Below, piece after piece: positions 28,015-38,864 of a DNA stretch of 64,000 nucleotides (position 1 is the stretch's first letter; every line of letters begins with the position of its first letter). Source of the stretch: an uncultured bacterium (GTDB lineage Bacteria > Cyanobacteriota > Vampirovibrionia > Gastranaerophilales > Gastranaerophilaceae); assembly GCA_902760645.1 (NCBI GenBank), contig CACWHC010000001.1:124001-188000 (forward strand). Reading direction: 5' to 3'. Under the pieces are notes generated by a model. The model was not told the DNA's origin. It was given only the letters and a program-made list of their open reading frames with translations, and searched no databases. The translations under genes and the position numbers were made by a program.

Positions 28015-31000
28015 TTATTCAATCAGTCCGTCATCGTCAATAGTCAAATCAGGAGCACCGAACATACCTTCGATTTCTTCCAAAATCGCAGACGGTTTTC
28101 TTGCCTGATTTCTTTGTGCAACGGCACGTTTTCTTGCTTCACGTTCTTTTTCTTCGTTTGCATTTGACAAGTGGTGGAAACCGGTACCTGCCGGTATCAA
28201 ACGACCGATAATAACGTTTTCTTTCAGACCTCTCAACATATCCTTCTTACCGTCAACTGCTGCTTCAGTAAGGATTCTTGTTGTTTCCTGGAATGATGCT
28301 GCTGAAATGAAGCTTTCCGTATTCAAAGAAGCCTTTGTAATACCTAACAACATGTATTCGCAAGTTGCAGGAGCGTGTCCGTTCTTTTCAGCTTCAGCAT
28401 TCTCTTTTTCAAATGTCTGAACTTCAACGAGTTCACCCGGAAGAAGTTTTGTATCACCTGCATCAACAACTTTAACTTTCTTAGTCATCTGACGAACGAT
28501 AATTTCAACGTGTTTATCAGCAATTTCTACACCCTGTGAACGGTATACACGCTGAACTTCGTCTACCAAATACTGTTGTGCAGCTTCCGGTCCGCAAAGT
28601 CTGATTACGTCATGCGGATTTAAAGGACCGGAAGTTAAAGGTTGACCTTTAGTGATTTTTTCCTTGTTATTAACAATGATGTTTGCATCAATTGCGTACT
28701 TGATTTCAGTTCTGCCATTATCATTTACTAAGAACAATCTTGGCAAATCTTCTTCTGTATCAATTTCAGCAACACCGTCTTCTTCGGCAAGGATTGCACA
28801 ATCTTTAGGTTTACGGCCTTCAAGAAGTTCTTCTACTCTCGGCAAACCTTGAACGATATCGCCTGTCTTCTGTCTTTCGTAAACAAGTGATGCAATCATA
28901 TCACCACGAAGTACCAATGCACCAAGCTCAACTAACAACATAGTACCCGGACTTACCAAATATGGTCTGCCTTTTCTGATAAGAATTTCGCCTTTGTTTA
29001 CACCGATAACCTGACCTGAAGCTGTTGAAGCTTCACCCTTATCCGTCAAAGGCTGATCAACTTTTACAAAGTCGCCTTTCTTAACTTTAGCTTTACCTGA
29101 TACTTTAACTTTTGTTTCGTAAGTTTCACTTGTCAAAAGTAATCTTCTTGTATCGGTTTCATTATCATGAACAGATGCAACACCGTCATTTACCGATAAT
29201 ACCTGTGTTTTTGCAATCGGAGTTTTAGCCTCAATTACTTCACCGTCTTTAACCAACAATTCGGTTTGAAGTGATGATGCCAATTTTGAATTGCTTTCCT
29301 GCTCACGGCGAACAATTAAGTTTTCCAATACAACAATTCTTAAATTGTTGTTGCTATCCAATTCAACCATACCTTTAAGGTGTGACAGGTATCCTTGCAT
29401 TTGTAAAACCAAACTTGTTCTTGTAATTGTAGAACCGTCCAAATTACGAACTCTTGCACCGTCCTTGTACTGTAATTGAGTAACAGGAACAATGTCAATT
29501 AATTCGTCAGTAGTATTGAATTTTATTGATACTTGTTTCTGATCAACATTCAATACCTGAACAGGTCTTACAAGGATTTGGATAGGCTGATTTGAAATAC
29601 TGTCTTCATCCAAATTCAGGCTTGCATCAAGTTCTTCATCCAAATCATCAATTGCAATATCATCCATTGAAGAATCCATAATTGTAACGATAGAAGTTTC
29701 TTTAACCTTTATACCGTCAGCAATTACAGTACCTTTCTTAACTACTTCACCCTCGTCAACCTTCAACGCACCAACATTTGGCAACGAATGGATTTCGCCG
29801 GGTCTTACGGTAATTTCATGGATTATATCATTATATTCTTTGAACTCAACAATACCGTCAATGTGACAGTAAACGTCTTTTACAACCTCTGTACCAGCTG
29901 TAACGTATGTTCCGTTTTCAACCATCTTCAAAGAAGCATCCTTTGAAATTTGATGAATTTCTTCCGGAATAAATACTACAGAACCCGGTTTTGTAATAAT
30001 TTGGTTTTCATCTACTTCAACATCAACGTATCTGATTTCACCTGAAGAAGTAACAGCACATTCATCATCGATTAATTCGGCAATAATCATACCGTTTTCT
30101 ACAGGAGTATCAACCGGTGCTTTTACAATATATTTTTCACCGGATTTTTTAACTGTCCAAAGCTGTTCCTTCTTTGTTTGTTCAAATGTTGCATTTTCAG
30201 GAGTAAGAGAAGCGATTACGATAGTAATTTCCTTACCTTGTACAATCTTCTTAATCTTTTTGCCTTCAAATTTTACATCTTCAACAACAAGATCTTCACC
30301 GAAACGAACTTCACCACCGTGTTCTGAAATTGTTAACGTTTCAGCTAATTTTTCACCTGATTTAACAGCCTGACCGTCTTTTACAAGAACTTTAGAACCG
30401 CCCGGAAGGTTATAAACGTCACCGCCTAAAACCCAAATAACACCCTGTTTGTTCGTAGTTCTTGAAATATTACCCTGCCTGTCTTTCTTTTCATCAGCAA
30501 CAAAGTCTTCAAAAATAACTTCACCTGACAAGTCAGTAGTAATATCTTTTGTAGCTTTTTCTGTTAAACGAGAGCCATCACCCTGTGAAACAGGTTCATA
30601 AGTAGCAAGTTTAAATCCTTTTTCTACTTTCATTCCATTTTCAAAGAATACTGTTGAACCTGCAGGAATATGATATTTCTCGGTTTTCTTAGCACCTTTA
30701 ATTTCAATATCAGCTTCGTAGTTAGAAATTCTAACAACATCACCGTGACGTGTTCTGAATTCTCTTGTTTTAACGCTTGAAACCACTTCACCGGCAATAG
30801 CAGCTTCAACGGTTTTCATAGCACCTGAACCTTTGAATACACCACCTGTGTGGAATGTTCTCATGGTCAACTGAGTACCCGGTTCACCGATTGACTGAGC
30901 TGCGATAATACCGATAGCTTCACCGATATCAACAAGTTTCTGAGTGGTCATTGCCCAACCATAACATTTTTGACAAATACCGTATTCAAGACCACAAGTC

Positions 31001-31893
31001 AAACCTGAACGAACTTTCAAACCTTCTTCATTCAGTTTGTCCTGATTTAATCTTGAAATCTTTCTGATATCTTTTCTGTCTAATGTTGTACCGTTAGTAA
31101 CGATTACATTACCGCTTTCATCAAGAATATCCTGAGCAACTGTTCTGCCCAATAATCTGTCGATTAACGGAACAATAATAGTATCACCGTCTTTAATCGG
31201 CTTCATATTAATGTACTTGTCAGTATGACAATCATCTGCACGGATAATTACATCCTGTGCAACGTCAACAAGACGTCTTGTTAAGTAACCTGAGTCAGCT
31301 GTTTTCAACGCTGTATCTACAAGACCTTTTCTTGCACCGTAAGATGAAATAATATACTCTGTAACGGATAGACCTTCTTTAAAATTCGCCTTAATCGGTA
31401 AGTCGATGATTTGACCCTGTGCATCAGCCATCAAACCACGCATACCTACCAGCTGTGATACCTGTGATAAGTTACCTCTCGCACCGGAGAACGCCATCAT
31501 ATATACAGGATTTAGTCTGTCAAAGTTATCAACAACGCTTGACGTCAACTTTGCGGTTGTTTCGGACCAAGTGTCGATAACCTTTGTATATCTTTCTACT
31601 TCGGTGATTTCACCTTTTAAATATCTGTGTGTAGATTTTTCAATTTCTTGCTCTGCTTCCTGCAAAAGTTCTTTTTTTACATCAGGTACCTGCAAATCTG
31701 CAATAGAAATTGTTGTACCGGATTTGGTTGCATATTTGTAACCAAGGTTTTTCAAACTGTTTGCCAATTCCGCAGTAGTAGCACCACCAAACTCTAAATA
31801 CATCTGAGATAAAAATTGGTTTAATGCCTTTTTATCCATTTGTTTATTAATGAAGTCCAGTGTCTTCTTTGAATTAGTATAAGTTGTTTCCAT
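28015..31893 (-). CDS. rpoC2: RNA polymerase beta' subunit, C-terminal polypeptide (RpoC2)
   Basis: Carries the C-terminal two thirds of beta'. It starts at the cyanobacterial split point (KKALNQFLSQMYLEFGG … LGYKYATKSGTTI), then has the CGLEYGICQKCYG zinc site, the trigger-loop start GTQLTMRTFHTGGVF near residue 350, and resumes with YERQKTGDIVQGLPRVEELLEGR near residue 1010. Between lies an insertion of roughly 600 residues made of repeated beta-rich units, in the position and style of cyanobacterial SI3. Total 1292 residues. GAGGAAATA precedes the start, 43 bases after rpoC1. This is a native gene split, not a frameshift. Confidence 0.96.
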   Translation of the reverse strand: METTYTNSKKTLDFINKQMDKKALNQFLSQMYLEFGGATTAELANSLKNLGYKYATKSGTTISIADLQVPDVKKELLQEAEQEIEKSTHRYLKGEITEVERYTKVIDTWSETTAKLTSSVVDNFDRLNPVYMMAFSGARGNLSQVSQLVGMRGLMADAQGQIIDLPIKANFKEGLSVTEYIISSYGARKGLVDTALKTADSGYLTRRLVDVAQDVIIRADDCHTDKYINMKPIKDGDTIIVPLIDRLLGRTVAQDILDESGNVIVTNGTTLDRKDIRKISRLNQDKLNEEGLKVRSGLTCGLEYGICQKCYGWAMTTQKLVDIGEAIGIIAAQSIGEPGTQLTMRTFHTGGVFKGSGAMKTVEAAIAGEVVSSVKTREFRTRHGDVVRISNYEADIEIKGAKKTEKYHIPAGSTVFFENGMKVEKGFKLATYEPVSQGDGSRLTEKATKDITTDLSGEVIFEDFVADEKKDRQGNISRTTNKQGVIWVLGGDVYNLPGGSKVLVKDGQAVKSGEKLAETLTISEHGGEVRFGEDLVVEDVKFEGKKIKKIVQGKEITIVIASLTPENATFEQTKKEQLWTVKKSGEKYIVKAPVDTPVENGMIIAELIDDECAVTSSGEIRYVDVEVDENQIITKPGSVVFIPEEIHQISKDASLKMVENGTYVTAGTEVVKDVYCHIDGIVEFKEYNDIIHEITVRPGEIHSLPNVGALKVDEGEVVKKGTVIADGIKVKETSIVTIMDSSMDDIAIDDLDEELDASLNLDEDSISNQPIQILVRPVQVLNVDQKQVSIKFNTTDELIDIVPVTQLQYKDGARVRNLDGSTITRTSLVLQMQGYLSHLKGMVELDSNNNLRIVVLENLIVRREQESNSKLASSLQTELLVKDGEVIEAKTPIAKTQVLSVNDGVASVHDNETDTRRLLLTSETYETKVKVSGKAKVKKGDFVKVDQPLTDKGEASTASGQVIGVNKGEILIRKGRPYLVSPGTMLLVELGALVLRGDMIASLVYERQKTGDIVQGLPRVEELLEGRKPKDCAILAEEDGVAEIDTEEDLPRLFLVNDNGRTEIKYAIDANIIVNNKEKITKGQPLTSGPLNPHDVIRLCGPEAAQQYLVDEVQRVYRSQGVEIADKHVEIIVRQMTKKVKVVDAGDTKLLPGELVEVQTFEKENAEAEKNGHAPATCEYMLLGITKASLNTESFISAASFQETTRILTEAAVDGKKDMLRGLKENVIIGRLIPAGTGFHHLSNANEEKEREARKRAVAQRNQARKPSAILEEIEGMFGAPDLTIDDDGLIE

Positions 31894-31936
31894 TCTATTA
31901 TTTCCTCAATTTAATTTTAATTTCCGTTTACTTGAG

Positions 31937-33655
31937 TTAAGCAGAAAGAGCTATTGCTTTTCTGACTGTTTCGTTAAATATGATTCTACCAACGGTAGTT
32001 TCAATTCTTTCACCTTTTTCATCTCTTACGACAATCTTGTCGTGAAGCTCGATTACACCTACTTCAAGAGCAGAAATCGCATCTTGGAAATTGTAGAAGT
32101 AACCTTTAACAGGCATTTCAGGATTTTTGATGATGGTTAAGTAGTACATACCCAAGACCATATCCTGAGAAGGTGTAATAATAGGTTTACCTGTTGCCGG
32201 AGCCAAAATGTTGTTAGTTGCTAACATTAACATTCTTGCTTCAGTCTGAGCTTCGATTGAAAGCGGAACGTGTACAGCCATCTGGTCACCGTCAAAGTCA
32301 GCGTTGAATGCCGTACATACTAACGGGTGAAGCTGGATAGCACGACCTTCTACCAATTTAGGTTCAAATGCCTGAATACCTAATCTGTGAAGGGTTGGAG
32401 CACGGTTCAGTAATACAGGGTGTCCGTTGATTACTTCTTCAAGGATATCCCATACTACAGCTTCAGAACGTTCAATCTTCTTCTTAGCAGATTTAATATT
32501 CTGAACGTATCCTCTTTCAATTAATTTATTAACAACGAAAGGTTTAAACAATTCGATAGCCATTTCTTTTGGCAAACCGCACTGATTCAAGCTTAATTGC
32601 GGACCTACTACGATAACGGAACGACCTGAATAGTCAACACGTTTACCAAGCAAGTTCTGTCTGAAACGACCTTGTTTACCTTCAATAATATTTGATAATG
32701 ATTTCAACGCTCTGTTGTTAGGACCTACAACCGTTCTGCCGCGTCTGCCGTTATCAATAAGAGCATCAACAGCTTCCTGCAACATACGTTTTTCGTTTCT
32801 TACGATAATTTCAGGAGCACCCATTTCCAAAAGTCTTTGCAAACGATTGTTTCTGTTAATTACACGTCTGTACAAATCATTTAAGTCTGATGTTGCGAAA
32901 CGTCCGCCGTCTAACTGAACCATAGGTCTTAAATCCGGAGGAGTAACAGGAAGTACATCCATAATCATCCAGGTCGGATCGGTTTCTGATGAAATCAATG
33001 AATCTAATAATCTTAATCTCTTGATTAATTTAGATTTTCTCTGAACAGAAGTAACACCCTCATTTAATTCGGTTCTCATTTCTTCTGCCATAACTTTAAT
33101 ATCAAGTTCGCCGAGTAATTCTTTTATAGCTTCCGCACCGATACCTACTTTTAAAGCACTATCTTCGTGTTCTGCCATATAATCTTCATATTCTTCTTCA
33201 CTTAATAACTGAAGTTTCTTAAATTCGGAATCTGCAGGATCGATTACAACATAATTGTTGAAATAAATAACCTGTTCCAAATCTTTCAAAGTCATATCCA
33301 GCAACAAACCAAGGTATGAAGGAATACCTTTCAGAAACCAAATATGAGAAACAGGAGCAGCCAATTTGATGTGTCCCATTCTCTGGCGTCTTACTTTTGA
33401 ATCGGTAACTTCAACACCGCAGCGTTCGCAGATAATACCTTTGTGACGAACTCTTTTATACTTACCGCAATAACATTCCCAATCTTTTGATGGTCCGAAT
33501 ATTCTTTCGCAGAACAAACCATCTCTTTCAGGTTTCAATGTACGGTAGTTGATTGTTTCCGGCTTAGTAACTTCACCGTAGGACCACTTTAAAATCCTTT
33601 CAGGTGACGCAATACTAATTCGTATATAGTCAAAATAATCAATACTTGTTGACAT
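31937..33655 (-). CDS. rpoC1: RNA polymerase beta' subunit, N-terminal polypeptide (RpoC1)
   Basis: 572 residues carrying the N-terminal third of beta' (called gamma in Cyanobacteria). It has the zinc site [20 protein letters not shown] near residue 60, the rudder/lid region [15 protein letters not shown], and the catalytic Mg-binding NADFDGDQM near residue 460. It ends with [17 protein letters not shown] just where cyanobacterial RpoC1 ends. AAAGGAG lies upstream of the ATG. It is the second gene of the rpoB-rpoC1-rpoC2 unit. Confidence 0.97.
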   Translation of the reverse strand: MSTSIDYFDYIRISIASPERILKWSYGEVTKPETINYRTLKPERDGLFCERIFGPSKDWECYCGKYKRVRHKGIICERCGVEVTDSKVRRQRMGHIKLAAPVSHIWFLKGIPSYLGLLLDMTLKDLEQVIYFNNYVVIDPADSEFKKLQLLSEEEYEDYMAEHEDSALKVGIGAEAIKELLGELDIKVMAEEMRTELNEGVTSVQRKSKLIKRLRLLDSLISSETDPTWMIMDVLPVTPPDLRPMVQLDGGRFATSDLNDLYRRVINRNNRLQRLLEMGAPEIIVRNEKRMLQEAVDALIDNGRRGRTVVGPNNRALKSLSNIIEGKQGRFRQNLLGKRVDYSGRSVIVVGPQLSLNQCGLPKEMAIELFKPFVVNKLIERGYVQNIKSAKKKIERSEAVVWDILEEVINGHPVLLNRAPTLHRLGIQAFEPKLVEGRAIQLHPLVCTAFNADFDGDQMAVHVPLSIEAQTEARMLMLATNNILAPATGKPIITPSQDMVLGMYYLTIIKNPEMPVKGYFYNFQDAISALEVGVIELHDKIVVRDEKGERIETTVGRIIFNETVRKAIALSA

Positions 33656-33772
33656 TTTTATTTTTTCTCCTTTTATTGTTTAAGGCTTTTAGGGAATGTA
33701 AATAATGTATTTTATGAAAAAACTTATTCACTTATTCACTTACTAACCTATTCACTTGAAAACATTTGCTTG

Positions 33773-33790
33773 GGGAACTAAAGTTCCCCA
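33773..33790. other. Hairpin between rpoB and rpoC1
   Basis: GGGGAAC, TAAA, GTTCCCC, a perfect seven-base stem in the 142-base spacer. On the minus strand no T run follows, so it is more likely an mRNA-processing or stability structure than a terminator. The rest of the spacer contains repeated TATTCACTT units (33726-33759). Confidence 0.55.
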
Positions 33791-33797
33791 TCACAAA

Positions 33798-36700
33798 TTA
33801 CATATCTCCGAAGGTAGTTGGTGTTTCGAAGAAGTTAATATTTAATAACTCTGAATCAATATCAGAAAGTGTTCTCTTTGGAGCAGCCTTTCTCAAATCG
33901 TCCATATCAGTCATCAAATCGACTTCTGCACCATCTTTCTTCGCTACCGTAATATCCAAACCAATACTTTGTAATTCTCTTACAAGTACCTTGAATGATT
34001 CCGGAATACCAGGTCTTGGAATATTATCACCTTTAACGATTGCTTCGTAAGCTCTGTTACGTCCGTTTACATCATCGGATTTGATAGTAAGCATTTCCTG
34101 TAATGTATAAGCAGCACCATAAGCTTCCAAAGCCCAAACTTCCATTTCACCGAATCTCTGTCCGCCAAACTGTGCTTTACCACCTAAAGGTTGTTGTGTA
34201 ACTAATGAGTAAGGACCTGTACTTCTTGCGTGAATCTTATCATCTACAAGGTGAACAAGTTTAAGGATATATGAAAGACCGACAGCAACCGGTCTGTCGA
34301 ACGGTTCACCTGTTCTTCCGTCAATCAATGTAACCTTACCGTCCTCGTTGACCCAATCGAAGCCTGATTCTTTAATACCCTTAATTAACTCAGCTTTTGT
34401 AGCTTTTTCAGAAGTATTATCACCGTATCTTTCATCGAAAGACGGAGCTTCGTAATGGTTACCTGTCAAGTATGCAGCCAAACCTAATAACAATTCATAA
34501 GTCTGACCTACGTTCATACGGGAAGGAACACCAAGCGGGTTCAATACGATATCTACCGGAGTTCCGTTAGGCAAGAAAGGCATATCTTCTCTTGGTAATA
34601 TACGAGAAACAATACCTTTGTTACCGTGACGTCCTGAAAGTTTATCACCTACAGAAACCTTACGTTTTTGTGCGATGTAAACTCTGATTACAGTATTTGC
34701 TCCAGGAGGTAGTTCATCACCTTTTTCTCTGTCAAATACCTTAACGTCGATAACTCTTCCGCCTTCACCATGAGGAACTCTTAATGAATTATCTTTAACA
34801 TCTCTTGCTTTTTCCGCAAAAATTGCTCTTAACAATTTTTCTTCAGGCGGATGTTCGGATTCACCCTTAGGTGTAACCTTACCAACAAGAATATCATCAG
34901 CATAAACTCTTGCACCGATACGAACAATACCGCGTTCATCCAAGTGCCTTAAAGCATCTTCGGAAACATTCGGAATTTCACGGGTAATTTCTTCTGGTCC
35001 GAGTTTTGTTTGACGAGCGTCTATTTCTAATTTTTCAATGTGAACTGATGTAAATACATCATCTTGAACACATCTTTCAGAAAGTAAAATCGCATCTTCG
35101 AAGTTATATCCTTCCCAAGGCATATACGCAACTAATACGTTCTTACCTAATGAAAGTTCACCGCAGTTAGTAGAAGCACCATCAGCAATAACATCACCGG
35201 CTTTTACCTTATCACCTGTTCTAACTATTGGTTTTTGAGTGATACAAGTATCCTGGTTACTTCTTAAATATTTAACCAACGGATAAATGTGCGGTTTCTT
35301 TTGAGCATCACGAATAACAATTTCTTCGCCGACAACTCTTTCAACAGTACCGTCAACATCAGCAACAACAACCATGCCTGAATCCTTTGCAACACGAGCT
35401 TCCATACCGGTACCGACTACAGGTCTGTCTGTAATCAAAAGCGGTACTGACTGACGTTGCATGTTAGAACCCATCAATGCACGGTTAGCATCATCATGTT
35501 CAATAAACGGAATCAATGATGTCGCAACAGAAATAATTTGGATAGGAGATACACCTACAAAGTCAACTTTGTCTGCATCACCCATTGTAAATTCAGATCT
35601 GTAACGAATAGGAACTTGATCCGCTTTAATTGTATTATCAGGATTTAATTGAATATCAGCAGGAGCACAACGATAATTTTCATCTTCGTCAGCTGTCATA
35701 TAAACTACTTCATCCGTAACTTTTCTGTCTTTTACAACAAAGAACGGAGCTTCAATAAATCCGTAATCATTAACTTTTGCGTGAGTAGCTAATGAACCTA
35801 TCAAACCTGCGTTCGGACCTTCAGGAGTTTCAATAGGACAAATACGTCCGTAGTGAGAAGGATGAATGTCACGAACAGCAAAACCTGCACGTTCTCTCAT
35901 CAAACCACCGGGTCCTAATGCTGAAATACGACGTTTGTGAGTCAATTCAGCCAACGGGTTAATCTGGTCCATAAACTGTGATAACTGTGAACTTCCGAAG
36001 AATTCTTTTAAAGAAGCTACCAACGGCTTAGTATTTAACAAGTTCAAAGGTGTTAAAGTCTCTGAATCCTGTAAAGTCATTCTTTCTTTAACAATTCTTT
36101 CAATTCTTGATAAACCTACTCTAAACTGGTTCTGCAGCAATTCGCCTACAGAACGGATTCTTCTGTTACCCAAGTGGTCGATATCATCAACCGTTCCTTC
36201 ATCGTATGTTAAATTGATTAAGTATTCAATTGAAGCTACGATATCCTGAACAGTCAATGTTCTCTGATTCTTAGGAATATTCAAGTTTAATTTTTTATTT
36301 AATTTATAACGACCTACACGACCGATATCATATTTCTTTTCATCAAAGAAACGGGATTCCAAAATCTGTCTCCCGCCCTGAGGAGAAGCCGGATCGCCCG
36401 GTCTTAATTTCTTGTACAATTCAATTAAAGCATCATCGGTAGTTTCTGTTGTATCTTTATCCAACGTTTTCTTCAAGAAATCAAAGTGTGTGAATAAAGA
36501 TTCCATTTCACTAACAGTAATACCCATAGCTTTCAATAAAGTTGTAGCAAGGATTTTTCTGTTTTTATCTATTTTTACATAGATTAAATCGTTAGAGTCT
36601 GTTTCAATTTTCAACCATGCTCCACGGTTAGGAATCATAGTTGCGTTGTATAAACGTTTACCTGCAGGTGAAACTTCACGTTTGAAATAAACACCAGGAG

Positions 36701-37115
36701 AACGAACAATCTGAGAAACGATTACACGTTCAGCACCGTTTACAATGAATGTACCTTTGTCAGTCATCGTCGGGATATCACCGATGTAAACTTCCTGTTC
36801 TTTAATTTCACCGCTGTCACGGTTAACTAATCTAATCATTACTCGCAGCTGTTTTGCATAAGTTGCGTCATGGATTCTTGCTTCTTCAACGGTATACTTT
36901 GCGTTGTCGAAAGTGTAATTTGGTAAGAAGTGTAACTCTAATCTGCCTGTATAATCCTTAATAGGAGAGAAAGAAAGTAATTCTTCCTTCAAACCTTCTT
37001 TTAAGAACCATTCAAACGATTTTTTCTGCACTTCAATAAGATCGGGTAAATCATCCAAACGAGTATGAGGAATACCCATCGGAGTTACTCTTTTTGCTAT
37101 TGTTGTCTTAGACAT
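33798..37115 (-). CDS. rpoB: RNA polymerase beta subunit
   Basis: 1105 residues, the size of cyanobacterial RpoB. The rifampicin-pocket segment [15 protein letters not shown] is near residue 375, with [14 protein letters not shown] after it; further on are GYNFEDAI, the catalytic-side [14 protein letters not shown], and near the C-terminus [26 protein letters not shown] precedes the start. It is transcribed with rpoC1 and rpoC2, and lies 22 kb from rplJL, so the classical ribosomal-protein/RNA-polymerase linkage is broken here. Confidence 0.98.
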   Translation of the reverse strand: MSKTTIAKRVTPMGIPHTRLDDLPDLIEVQKKSFEWFLKEGLKEELLSFSPIKDYTGRLELHFLPNYTFDNAKYTVEEARIHDATYAKQLRVMIRLVNRDSGEIKEQEVYIGDIPTMTDKGTFIVNGAERVIVSQIVRSPGVYFKREVSPAGKRLYNATMIPNRGAWLKIETDSNDLIYVKIDKNRKILATTLLKAMGITVSEMESLFTHFDFLKKTLDKDTTETTDDALIELYKKLRPGDPASPQGGRQILESRFFDEKKYDIGRVGRYKLNKKLNLNIPKNQRTLTVQDIVASIEYLINLTYDEGTVDDIDHLGNRRIRSVGELLQNQFRVGLSRIERIVKERMTLQDSETLTPLNLLNTKPLVASLKEFFGSSQLSQFMDQINPLAELTHKRRISALGPGGLMRERAGFAVRDIHPSHYGRICPIETPEGPNAGLIGSLATHAKVNDYGFIEAPFFVVKDRKVTDEVVYMTADEDENYRCAPADIQLNPDNTIKADQVPIRYRSEFTMGDADKVDFVGVSPIQIISVATSLIPFIEHDDANRALMGSNMQRQSVPLLITDRPVVGTGMEARVAKDSGMVVVADVDGTVERVVGEEIVIRDAQKKPHIYPLVKYLRSNQDTCITQKPIVRTGDKVKAGDVIADGASTNCGELSLGKNVLVAYMPWEGYNFEDAILLSERCVQDDVFTSVHIEKLEIDARQTKLGPEEITREIPNVSEDALRHLDERGIVRIGARVYADDILVGKVTPKGESEHPPEEKLLRAIFAEKARDVKDNSLRVPHGEGGRVIDVKVFDREKGDELPPGANTVIRVYIAQKRKVSVGDKLSGRHGNKGIVSRILPREDMPFLPNGTPVDIVLNPLGVPSRMNVGQTYELLLGLAAYLTGNHYEAPSFDERYGDNTSEKATKAELIKGIKESGFDWVNEDGKVTLIDGRTGEPFDRPVAVGLSYILKLVHLVDDKIHARSTGPYSLVTQQPLGGKAQFGGQRFGEMEVWALEAYGAAYTLQEMLTIKSDDVNGRNRAYEAIVKGDNIPRPGIPESFKVLVRELQSIGLDITVAKKDGAEVDLMTDMDDLRKAAPKRTLSDIDSELLNINFFETPTTFGDM

Positions 37116-37532
37116 TAAATCACCTCGTTAAATAAATGGTGTACATACTTTACAAAAATGGTTTTCTAAATTCTAACTTGAGGCTGTTAACCTTTTATCT
37201 CTTAAAACCAACGGAAACTTTTACAATCATTGAGTTTCAGGGTGATAAACTTTTTTATATATTTCGGAGTTTTCTAAAAACGGGCACACTACTCCTACAA
37301 TATTTTACATGTTCTTAAATAATATTCCCAACAAAATTCATAGTCAAGGAATTTTCTCATATATAAATACGAATTGTAAATTAATTGTTACAAAGACAAT
37401 TTATAAAAATTTACAATAGGCGAAAAGTTTTGGTATTAGGGAGTTTTAAGGAAACTTATTGAGCATATAAATCGACTAAATTTTTACAAATATTGTACTG
37501 AACAAATTTATATGTATTCTTATTTACTTTTA
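37116..37532. other. Intergenic region between rpoB and the exosortase gene
   Basis: 417 bases without a gene. It holds the rpoB leader and promoter on the minus strand; the part from 37348 to 37532 is AT-rich and I see no clear terminator, repeat or reading frame in it. Confidence 0.5.
37319..37347 (-). promoter_or_regulatory. Promoter of the rpoB operon
   Basis: On the minus strand TTGACT (37342-37347), a 17-base spacer and TATTAT (37319-37324). The predicted start near 37312 leaves an untranslated leader of about 196 bases before rpoB. Confidence 0.75.
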
Positions 37533-38864
37533 TTAATTGTTTAACTCCTTTACACTACTTATAAGGATGAATTTATCTAATGGATATTTTGAGGAATATT
37601 CAACCATAGTCCAACATTTTGATTTTGTAAATAATGAATAATACACCCTTTTATAGTAATCATCGGTCACCGTCAAGCCATCCGAGAAATAAAAATATAT
37701 ATACCCTTTATCAGTTTCAACAACTCGAAAAAAATATTCCCCTACCGCAATAATTTTACTGCTTATAATTTTTCTCCCGCTGCCTTTTATGCAATTTTCA
37801 GGATTATGATGAGAAGTCCAACTGCAAGATTTAACCATCAACTTTATTATACCGTTATCAGATACCGTTTTTTTCACTTGTGCATTATGCTTATTAAAAA
37901 AATCAATTTCCTGTTCCGTAAAACTTGTACCGTTATCAGCTTTTATGCTGCTGAATACATTGTAGACAGAATTATTAACATTTAAAAATTTAAGGCAAAG
38001 TAATACAAATCCAAGCACCAAAACATAAATATACGAATAGTTTCTGATACTTTTTATTTCATAATCCCGCTTATTATTTAACCTGCTAAAATAATAAAAT
38101 ATCAAAATAATAACAATACCAAAATTAATTAATCCAAGACTTGTATGAACAACAGACATAATATCTTGAGGGATTGCATCCGCACTATTATACATAAGCA
38201 CTAAGACCAAAATTCTCGTAATATTCAATAATATAAAGCAAAATATAGATAACAAAACGACTGATAATGACTTTACGGAAAGTTTTACACGATACATAAA
38301 TCCTATAATTGCGGTAAAAATCATAATAACGAGTATTGTATTATTGCCGCTGCAAGGATAGTCAATATTAACAAAAGTATTTTCAATATTTATAATTGTT
38401 GTTTGCAAAAATTGATTATATCCTAATATAGCCAATACATTACCCGCAATTGAAGCACTTAAAAATCTCAACGGTGTTCCGATAAAAATTTGGGTATATT
38501 CTGCAATTGGTAAACTCAATACCGTCAATAAACTTAACCAATATAATTTTATTTTTGATGAACTTTCTGCAAATAATCCTGTAACAGCAGCTAAACCTAT
38601 CACAAAAATGACTAACCCTAACAGATACGAATGAATACATACAACATTCATTATCTTGCATAAAGATATCGCTAAAATAACGCAGATATCAATACCGGAA
38701 CATTTAAAACTTTTGCCGGCAAATAATATTTTTAGTGCATAAATTACACATAACGAAAATAAAACAAAAAATGGAGTGTAACTATTACCGAAAGTTTCCG
38801 GCAACAGAGGGAACAGTGCAACAAAATATAATAACGGCAAAACAAATTTTAAAACTTTTTGCAT
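37533..38864 (-). CDS. Exosortase with C-terminal EpsI-like domain
   Basis: 443 residues. About nine membrane helices carry the exosortase triad: Cys171 in DYPCSGNN, Arg217 in NITRILV and His240 in SVVHTSLG. Exosortases are transpeptidases that cut PEP-CTERM sorting signals at the inner membrane. After the last helix (about residue 292) a soluble tail has SHHNPENCIKGSG near residue 352, the HxPExC pattern of EpsI, which is fused to exosortases in several lineages. I chose ATG 38864; it overlaps the upstream gene, which encodes a PEP-CTERM protein, by 16 bases. The pair resembles the exosortase/VIT-protein systems (XrtN, XrtO types); subtype not certain. Confidence 0.88.
   Translation of the reverse strand: MQKVLKFVLPLLYFVALFPLLPETFGNSYTPFFVLFSLCVIYALKILFAGKSFKCSGIDICVILAISLCKIMNVVCIHSYLLGLVIFVIGLAAVTGLFAESSSKIKLYWLSLLTVLSLPIAEYTQIFIGTPLRFLSASIAGNVLAILGYNQFLQTTIINIENTFVNIDYPCSGNNTILVIMIFTAIIGFMYRVKLSVKSLSVVLLSIFCFILLNITRILVLVLMYNSADAIPQDIMSVVHTSLGLINFGIVIILIFYYFSRLNNKRDYEIKSIRNYSYIYVLVLGFVLLCLKFLNVNNSVYNVFSSIKADNGTSFTEQEIDFFNKHNAQVKKTVSDNGIIKLMVKSCSWTSHHNPENCIKGSGRKIISSKIIAVGEYFFRVVETDKGYIYFYFSDGLTVTDDYYKRVYYSLFTKSKCWTMVEYSSKYPLDKFILISSVKELNN

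Noticed and set aside
31894-31936. The rpoC1/rpoC2 gap as a frameshift or assembly error
   Set aside because: There is a stop codon, a 43-base spacer and a good ribosome-binding site, and the split lies at the established cyanobacterial position.
33710-33770. TATTCACTT repeats as a regulatory tandem array or CRISPR
   Set aside because: Only three or four degenerate nine-base units in an AT-rich spacer; no spacer-repeat pattern.
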